Origin: Stutzerimonas stutzeri
GTDB lineage: Bacteria; Pseudomonadota; Gammaproteobacteria; Pseudomonadales; Pseudomonadaceae
DNA length: 64,000 nucleotides
Direction of reading: 5' to 3'
Assembly (NCBI GenBank): GCA_002387205.1
Contig: DGLA01000014.1
Coordinates: 1 to 64,000, forward strand
The notes beneath the pieces were generated by a model. The model worked only from the letters and a program-made list of their open reading frames with translations, made no database searches and was not told where the DNA came from. The translations under genes were made by a program, and so were the position numbers. This document shows, piece after piece, positions 46,606 through 55,260 of the stretch. Position 1 is the stretch's first letter, and the number at the start of each line of letters is the position of its first letter.

Positions 46606-48528
46606 TCAGATGCGGAAGCGGCTGACCATGGTTTGCAGATGACTACCCAGACGTGCCAGCTCCACGCTCGACGCAGCGGTCTCTTCGCTGGCCGCGGCTG
46701 TTTGCTCTGACACGTCCCGCACGTTCACTACGCTCCGGCTGATTTCCTCGGCAACCGCACTCTGCTCTTCAGCGGCAGTGGCAATCTGCTGATTCATGGC
46801 CTGGATGTTCGATACCGTGCTGGTGATGCGCGCAAGCGAGGTGCCGGCGCTGCGCGTCAGCTCGACGCTACTTTCGGTAAGGCTGCGGCTGTTCTGCATG
46901 ATTGCCGATACCTGCTGTGTACCGTTCTGCAGGGCCGTGACCAGCCCTTCGATCTCCTCCGTCGATTTTTGCGTGCGTTGGGCCAGCCCGCGAACCTCGT
47001 CAGCGACCACAGCGAACCCCCGTCCAGCTTCGCCCGCGCGTGCCGCTTCGATGGCCGCATTAAGGGCCAGGAGATTGGTCTGTTCGGCCACTGCGCGAAT
47101 TACGTTCATAACGCTGCCAATCTTGTCACTGTCGCTCTGCAGTGCCGTCATCGCCTCGGAAGATCGGATCACTTCGCTGGCCATGCGCTCGATCTGCGCG
47201 ACCACTTCGGCCACCACGCGATCACCCTCGCGCGCTTCACGGTCTGCGTCGGTGGCAGCTTGTGCTGCTAGTTCAGCGTTGCGCGCCACCTCCTGAACGG
47301 TCGCGGACATTTCATGCATAGCGGTGGCGACCTGATCAGTTTCTTCCTTCTGGCTATTCACTCCGGCGCTGGTCTGCATGGTGACCGCAGAAAGCTCCTC
47401 GGCTGCGCTGCTGATCTGGCTGACACCGTCCCGAATGCCGCCGATCAGCTCACGTAGGGTGGTGCCCATCTGCTGGATGCCCTTCTGCAGGGCGCCCAGT
47501 TCGTCGCGTCGTGTCACGGCCGTGGTGGCGGTCAGATCGCCGGAAGCGATGCGCTCGATGTCAGCCAGAGTGGTGCGCAGCGGGAGAATGATCTGGCGTG
47601 TGATCAGCCAGGCCGCGACGATGCCGAGCAGCAAGGCGAGCACGGTGCTGATGATCAGGCGGTTGCCTGCTTTGCCGCTTTCAATATTCAAGCGATCCAG
47701 CTGGAACTGATACAGGGCGTCGCTGATGCGCACGATCTCCTTCTGCTGATCAGTCATCTCCTGGCGTGCCTTGGCGATTGCCTGGGTGGCGGTGACCAAC
47801 GCTTCGATGGCGGTGCGGTATTGACCAAGCTCGGTCCGAATCTGGCTTATAGCATCGCGTTCACCGGCATCCAGAACGCTCCCGTTTCGCTCAAGCGTAG
47901 CCATGGCAGCGTCGAGTTGGCTGTAGACAGCCTTTACATTTTCGGTACTGGCGGAGGCGAGGTAGATGCGTAACAGATACTGTGCCTGCTTCACTTCTTC
48001 CCGAATGCTGGTGATGGCCTGAAATTGCTCGAAGCGGCTTTCGTCGTACTCGGGCAATTGCAGTACTCGCGCATTGATGGCTCCGGTCAGGTCGCCCAAC
48101 CTTACCGCTGCGGCATCAATGGAACGTTGGGATCCGTTGGCGACCACATAGGCCTGACGCATATCGTTGAGCGAGTGCTGGTACTGCTCGTTATAGCCTG
48201 CCTGCTCCTTGAGCATCGCCACGTTGACTGGATTCTTGAAGCTATTAAGCAGCTTGGTCTGCTGGGCAAGGTAGATGCCCAGGTTCTTGTCCAGTCGCTC
48301 GGTGGATTCGGTATCACCATTGGCCAACATGAACTGCAGGCGTGCGATGCGAAGGCCGGTGAGGGTGTTGTTGAGGAGTGAGATTTCGGTCATCCAGCCG
48401 CTGCGCTGGATTACGCTGCCCAGGCTACCCCAGCCGTTCCAGGCCAGGATCAGGGTGAGGATGAGAACCGCGCCGAAGCCCAAGGACAGCTTTCGGCTGA
48501 CGCCAATGTTGCCAAACCAGTTATTCAT
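46606..48528 (-). CDS. Methyl-accepting chemotaxis protein with helical bimodular sensor
   Basis: 640-residue chemoreceptor. Membrane helices flank residues about 14-33 (LSLGFGAVLILTLILAW) and 285-307 (LIISTVLALLLGIVAAWLI). The periplasmic part of about 250 residues is all helical (LRIARLQFMLANGDTESTER, then YLLRIYLASASTENVKAVYS), as in the HBM receptors McpS (organic acids) and TlpQ (polyamines), but the ligand cannot be told from the sequence. HAMP (LADIERIASGDLTATTA) and the signalling tip EQTNLLALNAAIEAARAGEA follow. A FliA-like promoter lies 63 bases upstream of the ATG. No CheR-binding pentapeptide at the C-terminus. Confidence 0.9.
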   Translation of the reverse strand: MNNWFGNIGVSRKLSLGFGAVLILTLILAWNGWGSLGSVIQRSGWMTEISLLNNTLTGLRIARLQFMLANGDTESTERLDKNLGIYLAQQTKLLNSFKNPVNVAMLKEQAGYNEQYQHSLNDMRQAYVVANGSQRSIDAAAVRLGDLTGAINARVLQLPEYDESRFEQFQAITSIREEVKQAQYLLRIYLASASTENVKAVYSQLDAAMATLERNGSVLDAGERDAISQIRTELGQYRTAIEALVTATQAIAKARQEMTDQQKEIVRISDALYQFQLDRLNIESGKAGNRLIISTVLALLLGIVAAWLITRQIILPLRTTLADIERIASGDLTATTAVTRRDELGALQKGIQQMGTTLRELIGGIRDGVSQISSAAEELSAVTMQTSAGVNSQKEETDQVATAMHEMSATVQEVARNAELAAQAATDADREAREGDRVVAEVVAQIERMASEVIRSSEAMTALQSDSDKIGSVMNVIRAVAEQTNLLALNAAIEAARAGEAGRGFAVVADEVRGLAQRTQKSTEEIEGLVTALQNGTQQVSAIMQNSRSLTESSVELTRSAGTSLARITSTVSNIQAMNQQIATAAEEQSAVAEEISRSVVNVRDVSEQTAAASEETAASSVELARLGSHLQTMVSRFRI

Positions 48529-48590
48529 TCAGGTTCCACTTGAAGGACGAGAGGAAGGCTGCGACGGTCCGTCGTCAGCTGAGCGTCCAT

Positions 48591-48617
48591 TTATCGGCAG
48601 GTCTTTCAAGCAGTTAA
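48591..48617 (-). promoter_or_regulatory. FliA (sigma-28) promoter of the chemoreceptor at 46606
   Basis: On the minus strand TTAACTG, 12 bases, then the perfect -10 GCCGATAA. It ends 63 bases upstream of the start codon. The -10 matches the sigma-28 consensus exactly; the -35 agrees in part. Confidence 0.7.
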
Positions 48618-48820
48618 GTGTGTTGAAGCTATGACGCCATAAAACCGACGAACGGCTGCGAGCCATTTGCAGCCTAGTGTCAGTCGCAGTTGTGATCGCC
48701 GATACCGAAGCGTTTTGCAACGTGAAATGTGTTCGAACCTGCGATCAATCGAGCCAACCATGAGCTCAACGGCAAAGCATCTGGCAACGCGAAATGCCGG
48801 GGGGCGTTATGCTTGTTGCG

Positions 48821-49258
48821 TTAAAGGGCGTCAGGGATTGATGTGGCTGGCTTGGATGAAGTGCAACAGCCGCCAGACTCGAGGTCCTTGAGGATCGGGC
48901 AGTCCGGGCGGTCATCGCCGTGGCAGGTATCGACCAGTTCCTGGAGCGTGTCGCGCAGGCCGACCAGTTCGGCAATTTTCTGATTGAGTTCATCGATGTG
49001 CGCACCGGCCAGGGCCTTTACGTCGGCGCTGGCGCGGTGGCGGTCCTGCCAGAGCGTGAGCAGCTTGCTCACTTCCTCCAACGAGAAGCCCATGTCCCGC
49101 GACCGTTTGATGAAGGCGAGGCGGTGCAGGTCTTCTTCGCCATAGTGGCGGTAACCATTGGCGCTGCGTCCGGCGGGGGAGATCAGGTCGATGGACTCGT
49201 AGTAGCGAATCATCTTGGCCGACAATCCGCTTTTCTTTGCCGCTTGGCCAATGTTCAT
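48821..49258 (-). CDS. cueR: Copper-responsive MerR-type regulator CueR
   Basis: MerR-family activator that senses cytosolic Cu(I) and bends promoters with long spacers. The N-terminal helix-turn-helix (IGQAAKKSGLSAKMIRYYES) and dimer helix are followed by the metal loop with Cys112 and Cys120 (CHGDDRPDCPIL), the same positions and spacing as E. coli CueR; a further Cys-Cys pair lies near the C-terminus. The length is 145 residues. It follows copA by 61 bases on the same strand, so it is likely expressed with the gene it controls. Confidence 0.93.
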   Translation of the reverse strand: MNIGQAAKKSGLSAKMIRYYESIDLISPAGRSANGYRHYGEEDLHRLAFIKRSRDMGFSLEEVSKLLTLWQDRHRASADVKALAGAHIDELNQKIAELVGLRDTLQELVDTCHGDDRPDCPILKDLESGGCCTSSKPATSIPDAL

Positions 49259-49319
49259 ACCGGATACCAGGGTTGTTCGAGGCTGTTTGCCAACAGATCG
49301 GTGGGCATCGCTACGCTCC

Positions 49320-51701
49320 TTATTCCTTTGGCTTCCAGCGCTTGAGCAAGAGCGCGTTGCTGACCACGCTGACGCTGGAAAGCGCCATCGCCGCGCCTGC
49401 GAAAACCGGGCTGAGAAAACCGAAGGCCGCCAACGGAATGCCCACCAGGTTGTAGATGAAGGCCCAGAACAGGTTCTGCTGGATCTTGCGGTAGGTGCGG
49501 CGGCTGATCTCCAGGGCGGCGGGCACCAGGCGGGGATCGCCGCGCATCAGCGTGATGCCGGCGGCATGCATTGCCACATCGGTCCCGCCACCCATGGCGA
49601 TGCCTACATCGGCGGCGGCCAGCGCTGGCGCATCGTTGATGCCGTCGCCGACCATGGCCACCACCGCGCCGTTCTTCTTCAGTTCAGCAACCGTGGCGGC
49701 CTTGTCGGCCGGCAGCACTTCGGCGTGAACGCTGTCGATCTGCAGCGCCTCGGCAACCACCCGGGCACTGCCGCGGTTGTCACCCGTGATCAGATGGCTG
49801 CTGATATGCCGCGCGTTGAGGGCTGCGATGGCTTCGGCGGCGCCGTCCTTGAGACGGTCGCCAAAGGCGAACAGGCCGAGCACGCGAGGCTGCGGTGCGG
49901 TCTCGATCAGCCAGGAGAGGGTGCGGCCTTCGCGTTCCCAGGCTTCGGCTTTATCGGCCAGCTCGCCCGGTTGCAGGCCGCTGTCATCCAGCAGTCTGCG
50001 ATTACCCAGCGCCAGCGAGCGGGCATCGAGTTCGCCCGAGATGCCGCGCCCCGTCAATGACTGGCTGCGCTCGACGTCGGCAACGCTGACGCCCTGTTCC
50101 GCGCAGCGGTCGAGCACCGCCTGGGCGAGTGGATGTTCGCTGCCGCGTTGCAGTGCCCCGGCCTGTTGCAACAGTCTGGATTCGTCACCATCGACGGCGT
50201 GCAGATGGACGATACGTGGCTGGCCGGAGGTGAGTGTGCCGGTCTTGTCGAAGGCGACGGCGGTGACGGCATGGGCGACCTCCAGCGCCTCGGCGTCCTT
50301 GATCAGGATGCCGTGGCGTGCGGCGACGCCGGTGCCTGCCATGATCGCCGCGGGTGTGGCGAGGCCCAGGGCGCAAGGGCAGGCGATCACCAGTACGGCA
50401 ACCGCGTTTATCAGTGCGACTTCAGCCGGAGCACCAGCAACCAGCCAACCGGCAAGCGTCAGCAGGGCAACGACCAGCACCGCCGGGACAAACACCTGAC
50501 TGACCTTGTCCACCAGCTTCTGGATGGGTGCCTTGGCCGCCTGGGCGTCTTCGACCAGCCGGATGATGCGCGCCAGTACCGTTTCGCCGCCCAGGGCCGT
50601 GGTGCGGACCAGCAACCGACCTTCGCCGTTGATCGCGCCACCAGTGATACGGTCGCCCGGCCCCTTGCTTACCGGCAGGCTTTCACCGCTGATCAGGGCT
50701 TCGTCGGCCTGGCTCTCACCTTCGACCACTTCGCCGTCCACCGGGAAACGTTCGCCAGGCTTGACCAGCACCAGATCGCCCAGGCGCAGGGCGGCGATGG
50801 CAACGTCTTCTTCGCGGCCTTCGACCACGCGCACGGCGCGATCGGGCCGGAGCGCTTCCAGTGCGCGGATGGCAGCGCTGGTCTGGCGCTTGGCGCGGCT
50901 TTCCAGATACTTGCCCAGCAGGACCAGGGCGATCACCACCGCGGACGCTTCGAAATACAGGTGCGGCGTGCTGCCCGGCGCTGCAATCCACCACTGATAG
51001 AGGCTCAGGCCATAGCCGGCGCTGGTGCCGATGGCGACCAGCAGGTCCATGTTGCCGGCACCGGCACGCACGGCTTTCCAGCCGGCCACGTAGAAGCGTG
51101 CACCGAGGATGAACTGTACGGGCGTGGCGAGCAGAAACTGCACCCAGGCTGGCAGCATCCAGTGCTGGCCAAGAAGGTCGCCAAACATCGGGATCACCAG
51201 CGGCGCGGCCAGTAGCAACGCGGCAATCACTGCCCAGCGTTCACGGCGCAGACGGCTTTCGCTTCCACCAACGGCGGGCTCGCTGCCGCTGCTGGCTTTC
51301 GCTCCATAGCCCGCAGCCTCGACTGCCTCGACCAGTACCGCCGAGTCCACCGCGCCGAGAACCTCGATACGGGCGCGCTCGTTGGCCAGGTTCACCGATG
51401 CGCTGCGTACACCCGGCACTTTCAGTAGCGCTCGTTCGACGCGGCCAACGCAGCTGGCGCAGGTCATTCCTTCGATGGTCAATTCCAGGCTCTGTACCGG
51501 CACGCCGTAGCCTGCCTTTTCGACCGCCTCTACCAGCCCGGCAAGATCGGCATCGCTGGCTTCGACCCGGACCTGCTCGGCGGCAAGGTTCACGGCCGCG
51601 GTGTCGACTCCGGGCACCTTCAGCAGGGCGCGCTCGACCCGACCGGCACAGCTGGCGCAGGTCATGCCCGTGATCGGCAAGGTGTAGGTTGCGCTGGTCA
51701 T
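49320..51701 (-). CDS. copA: Copper-exporting P1B-type ATPase CopA
   Basis: Pumps Cu(I) out of the cytosol using ATP. Two N-terminal heavy-metal-associated domains, each with GMTCASC (residues about 12 and 78), lead into eight membrane helices with the transport motif CPCALG in helix 6, the actuator TGES-type loop (ISGESLPVSK), the phosphorylation motif DKTGTLTSG near 490 and the hinge GDGINDAPAL near 695. The ATG at 51701 has AGGAG upstream; the frame extends 13 codons further but through the promoter. It is 793 residues. A CueR-like promoter lies immediately upstream, divergent from copZ. Confidence 0.95.
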   Translation of the reverse strand: MTSATYTLPITGMTCASCAGRVERALLKVPGVDTAAVNLAAEQVRVEASDADLAGLVEAVEKAGYGVPVQSLELTIEGMTCASCVGRVERALLKVPGVRSASVNLANERARIEVLGAVDSAVLVEAVEAAGYGAKASSGSEPAVGGSESRLRRERWAVIAALLLAAPLVIPMFGDLLGQHWMLPAWVQFLLATPVQFILGARFYVAGWKAVRAGAGNMDLLVAIGTSAGYGLSLYQWWIAAPGSTPHLYFEASAVVIALVLLGKYLESRAKRQTSAAIRALEALRPDRAVRVVEGREEDVAIAALRLGDLVLVKPGERFPVDGEVVEGESQADEALISGESLPVSKGPGDRITGGAINGEGRLLVRTTALGGETVLARIIRLVEDAQAAKAPIQKLVDKVSQVFVPAVLVVALLTLAGWLVAGAPAEVALINAVAVLVIACPCALGLATPAAIMAGTGVAARHGILIKDAEALEVAHAVTAVAFDKTGTLTSGQPRIVHLHAVDGDESRLLQQAGALQRGSEHPLAQAVLDRCAEQGVSVADVERSQSLTGRGISGELDARSLALGNRRLLDDSGLQPGELADKAEAWEREGRTLSWLIETAPQPRVLGLFAFGDRLKDGAAEAIAALNARHISSHLITGDNRGSARVVAEALQIDSVHAEVLPADKAATVAELKKNGAVVAMVGDGINDAPALAAADVGIAMGGGTDVAMHAAGITLMRGDPRLVPAALEISRRTYRKIQQNLFWAFIYNLVGIPLAAFGFLSPVFAGAAMALSSVSVVSNALLLKRWKPKE

Positions 51702-51732
51702 GGTTCGCTCCTGAAGCGGCGGGTGTCGGTAG

Positions 51733-51763
51733 ATGCTCAACCTTTACCTCGTGGGAAGGTCAA
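51733..51763 (-). promoter_or_regulatory. CueR-type promoter of copA
   Basis: On the minus strand -35 TTGACC, a 19-base spacer, then GAGCAT. The spacer covers the imperfect dyad ACCTTCC-N7-TAAAGGT, similar to the CueR site of E. coli copA. The 19-base spacing is the hallmark of MerR-family promoters. It ends 32 bases before the copA start. Confidence 0.75.
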
Positions 51764-51793
51764 GTCTAGCTACAGGATGTCGCAGCTTGTCTA

Positions 51794-51824
51794 TTGACCC
51801 TTCCAGTGTGGCAAGGTTGAGCAT
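51794..51824 (+). promoter_or_regulatory. CueR-type promoter of copZ
   Basis: TTGACC, a 19-base spacer, then GAGCAT, with the dyad CCTTCC-N6-GCAAGG inside the spacer. It has the same organisation as the copA promoter in the other direction, with 30 bases between the two -35 elements, and ends 36 bases before copZ. Confidence 0.75.
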
Positions 51825-51859
51825 GTTCCTGATGGCAACCAATCGACAGGAGGCTTCAA

Positions 51860-52051
51860 ATGCAAACCTTGAATGTGAAAGGCATGACCTGCAGTCATTG
51901 CGAGCGAGCCGTGACCCAGGCTATTCAGTCTCGTGATGCCGGGGCCAAGGTAGAAGTGGATCTCGAGGCGGGCGTCGTGCGCGTGGACGGTAGCCTGGAC
52001 GAGGCCGAGATCCGGGAAGCGATCGAGGAAGAGGGTTATCAAGTGCAGTGA
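51860..52051 (+). CDS. copZ: Copper chaperone CopZ
   Basis: 63-residue metallochaperone with one heavy-metal-associated domain. The Cu(I) motif MTCSHC is at residues 9-14, followed by a ferredoxin-like beta-alpha-beta pattern (AKVEVDLEAGVVRVDG, then EAEIREAIEEEGYQV). It delivers copper to CopA's N-terminal domains, which share the fold. AGGAGG lies six bases before the ATG. The partner promoter is the CueR-type site just upstream. A hairpin follows the stop. Confidence 0.93.
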   Translation: MQTLNVKGMTCSHCERAVTQAIQSRDAGAKVEVDLEAGVVRVDGSLDEAEIREAIEEEGYQVQ

Positions 52052-52059
52052 CCAGGCAA

Positions 52060-52079
52060 GCGGCAGCATCTGCTGCCGC
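52060..52079. terminator. Hairpin between convergent copZ and nalD
   Basis: GCGGCAGCA and TGCTGCCGC pair around two bases in the 36-base gap. No U-run. Probable transcript end for both genes. Confidence 0.45.
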
Positions 52080-52087
52080 ATAGCCAC

Positions 52088-52717
52088 TCAAGGGTTGGCG
52101 CTGTTGTCCCAGTCTTTCACCAGGCCGCGGAACACCGGGTCGATCAGCGCGGCGGTATCGACCTGGGGGTCGAACAGCGACTGATCGCGTGTCCAGTCGC
52201 TGAACAGCCCGACGATCAAGGCGTGCAATGTGCGCGCCGCCAGCCGCGGGGTGACGCCGGGCTGCAGGCTGCCCGCGGCGTTTTCGAGCAGTTTCTCGCA
52301 GAGCTCTATAAAGAGATTGATGAACGCGTGGTGCCGTTCTTCGGCCTCGCGCAGCTCGTCGGTGAACTCGCAGCGGTGCAGGAGAATGGTCATGACGCGA
52401 CGCTTCTGTTCGTCCCGGCCAAGCGCGCTGATGCCCTCGAGACACAGGTCGTAGAGGGTCCGCAAGGGTTGCTGCTGAGTGCAACTGCAAAGCCGTTCGG
52501 TCATCTGTTCGGGAGGCAGGCGAACCTGATTGAGCATTTCATGAAACAGATGCGCCTTGTTCTGGAAGTGCCAGTACACGGCTCCGCGCGTGACGCCGGC
52601 ATCGCGTGCGATCTGGTCAAGGCTGGTATGCGCCACACCCCTGTCGAGAAACAGTCGCTCGGCGGACGCGAGCAGGGCGACACGGGTTTTTTCGGCGTCT
52701 TCTTTGGTTCTTCGCAT
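52088..52717 (-). CDS. nalD: TetR-family efflux repressor, NalD type
   Basis: 209-residue TetR/AcrR-family repressor. The DNA-binding domain (TSLDQIARDAGVTRGAVYWH) is of the AcrR/TtgR kind and the start MRRTKEDAEKTR is typical; the ligand domain follows. P. aeruginosa NalD (PA3574), a secondary repressor of mexAB-oprM, has the same neighbours, copZ on one side and an MFS gene on the other (recalled). Here it is divergent from the MFS pump and could regulate it or a distant RND operon; the RND operon at 40-46 kb is a candidate only. The leader has an imperfect palindrome that may be its operator (52808). Confidence 0.83.
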   Translation of the reverse strand: MRRTKEDAEKTRVALLASAERLFLDRGVAHTSLDQIARDAGVTRGAVYWHFQNKAHLFHEMLNQVRLPPEQMTERLCSCTQQQPLRTLYDLCLEGISALGRDEQKRRVMTILLHRCEFTDELREAEERHHAFINLFIELCEKLLENAAGSLQPGVTPRLAARTLHALIVGLFSDWTRDQSLFDPQVDTAALIDPVFRGLVKDWDNSANP

Positions 52718-52807
52718 GAGTGAGCTACGGCAGCCTCGCGCTGCATTGAGAATGGCCCCTACGGGCGGGCTATGCGGAGTTCATCCTTCAACATCTGCAA
52801 CTTTGGA

Positions 52808-52834
52808 TGTTTACAATCGTCTGTGTATGTAACA
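52808..52834. promoter_or_regulatory. Candidate TetR-type operator between nalD and MFS gene
   Basis: TGTTTACA and TATGTAACA, about ten bases apart, form an imperfect dyad like the TtgR/AcrR operators (TATTTACAA ... GAATGTAAG). A second TGTAAAC at 52850 is the exact inverse of GTTTACA at 52809. Lies 91 bases before nalD and 92 before the MFS start. Confidence 0.5.
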
Positions 52835-52925
52835 GCATCTCAGCTTCTCTGTAAACGTTCGATGTCGGCGGCAGCTCTGCTGCGTGTCGATGCGTCGGCT
52901 TTTTCCGCTGCCCGAGTTTTTACCC

Positions 52926-54125
52926 ATGCCCCTGCCGATTCTGCTCATCCTGGGCGCGCTCAGCGCCTTTGGCCCTCTGGCCATCGACTTCTATCTACCA
53001 GCATTTCCGGCGATGGCGCGCGCTTTTGCCACGGATGTGGAACACGTTCAGCTGTCGCTCGCTGCCTACTTCGTCGGCCTGGCGCTGGGTCAGTTGATCT
53101 ACGGGCCGCTGGCGGATCGTTACGGGCGGCGCTGGCCGCTGCTGGGCGGTGTCACCTTGTTTACCCTGGCCTCGCTGGCCTGCGCCTTCGCGCCATCGCT
53201 GGACTGGCTGATCGCAGCGCGTTTTGTGCAGGCGCTGGGGGGCTGCGCTGGTATGGTGGTGACCCGTGCCGTGGTCCGTGACAGCTGCGATCCGGTGCAA
53301 GGCGCAAAAGTGTTTTCCCAGCTGATGCTGGTCATGGGCGTGGCGCCGATTCTCGCGCCGCTGGCAGGCGGATTGCTGCTCAATAGCTTCGGGTGGCAGG
53401 CGATATTCGTCTCGCTGACCCTCTTCAGTGCGCTGTGTGGCGTCGCGGTCGCGCTGCGGTTACCTGAGACGTTGCCGGCGGACGCCCCGAAACACCCATT
53501 GAGCGGCACCTTGGGGCGTTATATCGGCTTGTTCCGCGACCGTGAATTCATTGCCTTCGCCCTCGCCGGTGGCGTGGCCATGGCGGGGATGTTCGGCTAT
53601 ATCGCCGGCTCGCCATTCGTCTTCATCGAGCTGTACGGCGTTCCGGCCGAGCACTACGGCTGGCTGTTCGGCAGCAATGCGGCGGGCTTCATCATCGTTT
53701 CGCAGATCAACGCACGGCTGCTGCGACTGCGCGGCCCGGGCTTCTGGCTGCGGCGTCTGGTCTGGTTCTACTTCGCCTGCGGTGCGACCTTGCTTGTGAT
53801 CGCTCTGAACCAGCCGGACGTGCTCTGGCCGCTGCTGATCCCGCTGTTCGCAGGCCTTGCGAGCCTCGGCAGCATCCTGCCAAACGCCACGGCCTGTGCC
53901 ATGGCCCAGCAGGGCAGGCAGGCGGGGCTGGCATCGGCGCTCATGGGCAGTCTGCAGTTCTGTGTCGCTGCCGTTGCGTCGGCTGCTGTGGGCTGGTTGC
54001 ACAACGGCACGGCGGTGCCGATGGCATTGGTGATCGCGGTCTGCGCGCTGCTGGCGGCGTGCCTGGCCTGGTACACCGGTCAGATAGGCAGCTCGCAGCG
54101 CAGGCGGGAGTCCGCCTCGTCCTGA
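52926..54125 (+). CDS. Bcr/CflA-type MFS drug efflux transporter
   Basis: 12-helix major facilitator of the Bcr/CflA (14-TMS-like DHA1) subfamily. Family signatures: IDFYLPAFPAMA in the first helix, QLIYGPLADRYGRRWPLL between helices 2 and 3 (the MFS loop motif), and PILAPLAGGLLLNSFGWQAIF near helix 5. The start MPLPILLILGALSAFGPLAI gives 399 residues. No strong ribosome binding site precedes it; a start at 52890 or 52884 is possible. It faces nalD and corresponds in place to P. aeruginosa PA3573. Substrate not predictable. Its stop is 15 bases from that of the convergent oxidoreductase. Confidence 0.9.
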   Translation: MPLPILLILGALSAFGPLAIDFYLPAFPAMARAFATDVEHVQLSLAAYFVGLALGQLIYGPLADRYGRRWPLLGGVTLFTLASLACAFAPSLDWLIAARFVQALGGCAGMVVTRAVVRDSCDPVQGAKVFSQLMLVMGVAPILAPLAGGLLLNSFGWQAIFVSLTLFSALCGVAVALRLPETLPADAPKHPLSGTLGRYIGLFRDREFIAFALAGGVAMAGMFGYIAGSPFVFIELYGVPAEHYGWLFGSNAAGFIIVSQINARLLRLRGPGFWLRRLVWFYFACGATLLVIALNQPDVLWPLLIPLFAGLASLGSILPNATACAMAQQGRQAGLASALMGSLQFCVAAVASAAVGWLHNGTAVPMALVIAVCALLAACLAWYTGQIGSSQRRRESASS

Positions 54126-54140
54126 GGCGGTCTCTGGGCT

Positions 54141-55154
54141 TCAGAACCCTTCGAGCACGATCTTGCCCTTGGCCTTGCCGCTTTCGATAAAGCCATGGGC
54201 GCGACGCAGATTTCCAGCGTTGATCGTGCCGTAATGCTCACCCAGGGTGGTCTTCAGCACGCCGCTGTCGATCAGCTCGGCGACGCGGTTGAGCAACTCG
54301 TGCTGGGCGATCATGTCCGGCGTCTGGTACAGCGAACGGGTGTACATGAACTCCCAGTGCAACGACAGGCTTTTGCGCTTGAGCAGGCTGATGTCGAGGC
54401 TTGCGGGGTCATCGATCAGCGCCAGGCGACCCTGTGGCTGCAATGCCTCGACGATTTGCGCCAGGTGAATGTCGGTGTGGGTCAGGCTGGCGACATGGGT
54501 GACATCGGCGATGCCTAGCCGCTGCAGTTCGGCGGCCAGCGGCTGGCTGTGATCGATCACCTCGTGGGCGCCCAGCTCGCGCACCCAGTCCCGGGTTTCG
54601 CTGCGCGAGGCCGTGCCGATAACCCTGAGCCCGGTCAGCTGACGCGCCAGCTGCGTCAGGATCGAACCCACACCTCCCGCCGCACCGACGATAAGCAGAC
54701 GCTGGTCGCGATCTAGCTCTCCTTCGCCGATTTGCAAACGTTCGAACAGCAGTTCCCAGGCGGTGATCGAGGTCAGCGGGAGCGCCGCCGCCGCAGCGAA
54801 ATCGAGGCTGGCCGGCTTGCGACCAACGATACGCTCATCCACCAGATGCAGCTCGCTGTTCGCCCCGGGGCGGTCCAGCGCGCCGGCGTAGAACACCTCA
54901 TCGCCGGGCTTGAACAGGCTGACCTCGCTGCCCACCGAGCGAACCACGCCGGCCACATCCCAGCCGAGCACCTGATGCTGGCCGCCTTCCGGCTGTACAC
55001 GCATGCGGATCTTGGTGTCCACCGGATTCACCGAGATGGCGCGGACCTCGACCAGCAGGTCGCGTGGGCCGGGCGTGGGATCAGGCAGTTCGATATCGAT
55101 CAGCGAATGCGCGTCTTCGACCGGCAGGGATTGCTGGTAACCGATGGCTTTCAT
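54141..55154 (-). CDS. Zinc-type alcohol dehydrogenase-like (quinone oxidoreductase) protein
   Basis: 337-residue NADPH-dependent MDR-family oxidoreductase. N-terminal GroES-like domain (PGPRDLLVEVRAISVNPVDTK) and Rossmann domain with LLIVGAAGGVGSILTQLAR near residue 155. The catalytic zinc ligands of true alcohol dehydrogenases are absent, as in the quinone/enone reductases of this family, in spite of the common annotation name. Start MKAIGYQQSLPV with AAGGAG ten bases upstream; the 503-residue frame to 55652 runs antisense through the LysR gene. It is divergent from a LysR regulator that likely controls it. Confidence 0.9.
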   Translation of the reverse strand: MKAIGYQQSLPVEDAHSLIDIELPDPTPGPRDLLVEVRAISVNPVDTKIRMRVQPEGGQHQVLGWDVAGVVRSVGSEVSLFKPGDEVFYAGALDRPGANSELHLVDERIVGRKPASLDFAAAAALPLTSITAWELLFERLQIGEGELDRDQRLLIVGAAGGVGSILTQLARQLTGLRVIGTASRSETRDWVRELGAHEVIDHSQPLAAELQRLGIADVTHVASLTHTDIHLAQIVEALQPQGRLALIDDPASLDISLLKRKSLSLHWEFMYTRSLYQTPDMIAQHELLNRVAELIDSGVLKTTLGEHYGTINAGNLRRAHGFIESGKAKGKIVLEGF

Positions 55155-55220
55155 CGTAGGTCTCCTTCTTGGCTGGACATTGAAGGCTGTCATGTTCGGC
55201 TTTCGCGTCCAGAAGAAAAA

Positions 55221-55260
55221 CCTCATATTGCACTGAGGCTCTTTCAACGGATTATTGAAA
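55221..55260. promoter_or_regulatory. Two inverted repeats in the oxidoreductase/LysR promoter
   Basis: CCTCA-N8-TGAGG at 55221-55238 fits the T-N11-A LysR box, and TTTCAA-N7-TTGAAA at 55242-55260 is a second perfect dyad ending at the LysR start. Both lie in the 106-base divergent region, the expected place for autoregulation and activation. Confidence 0.6.
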
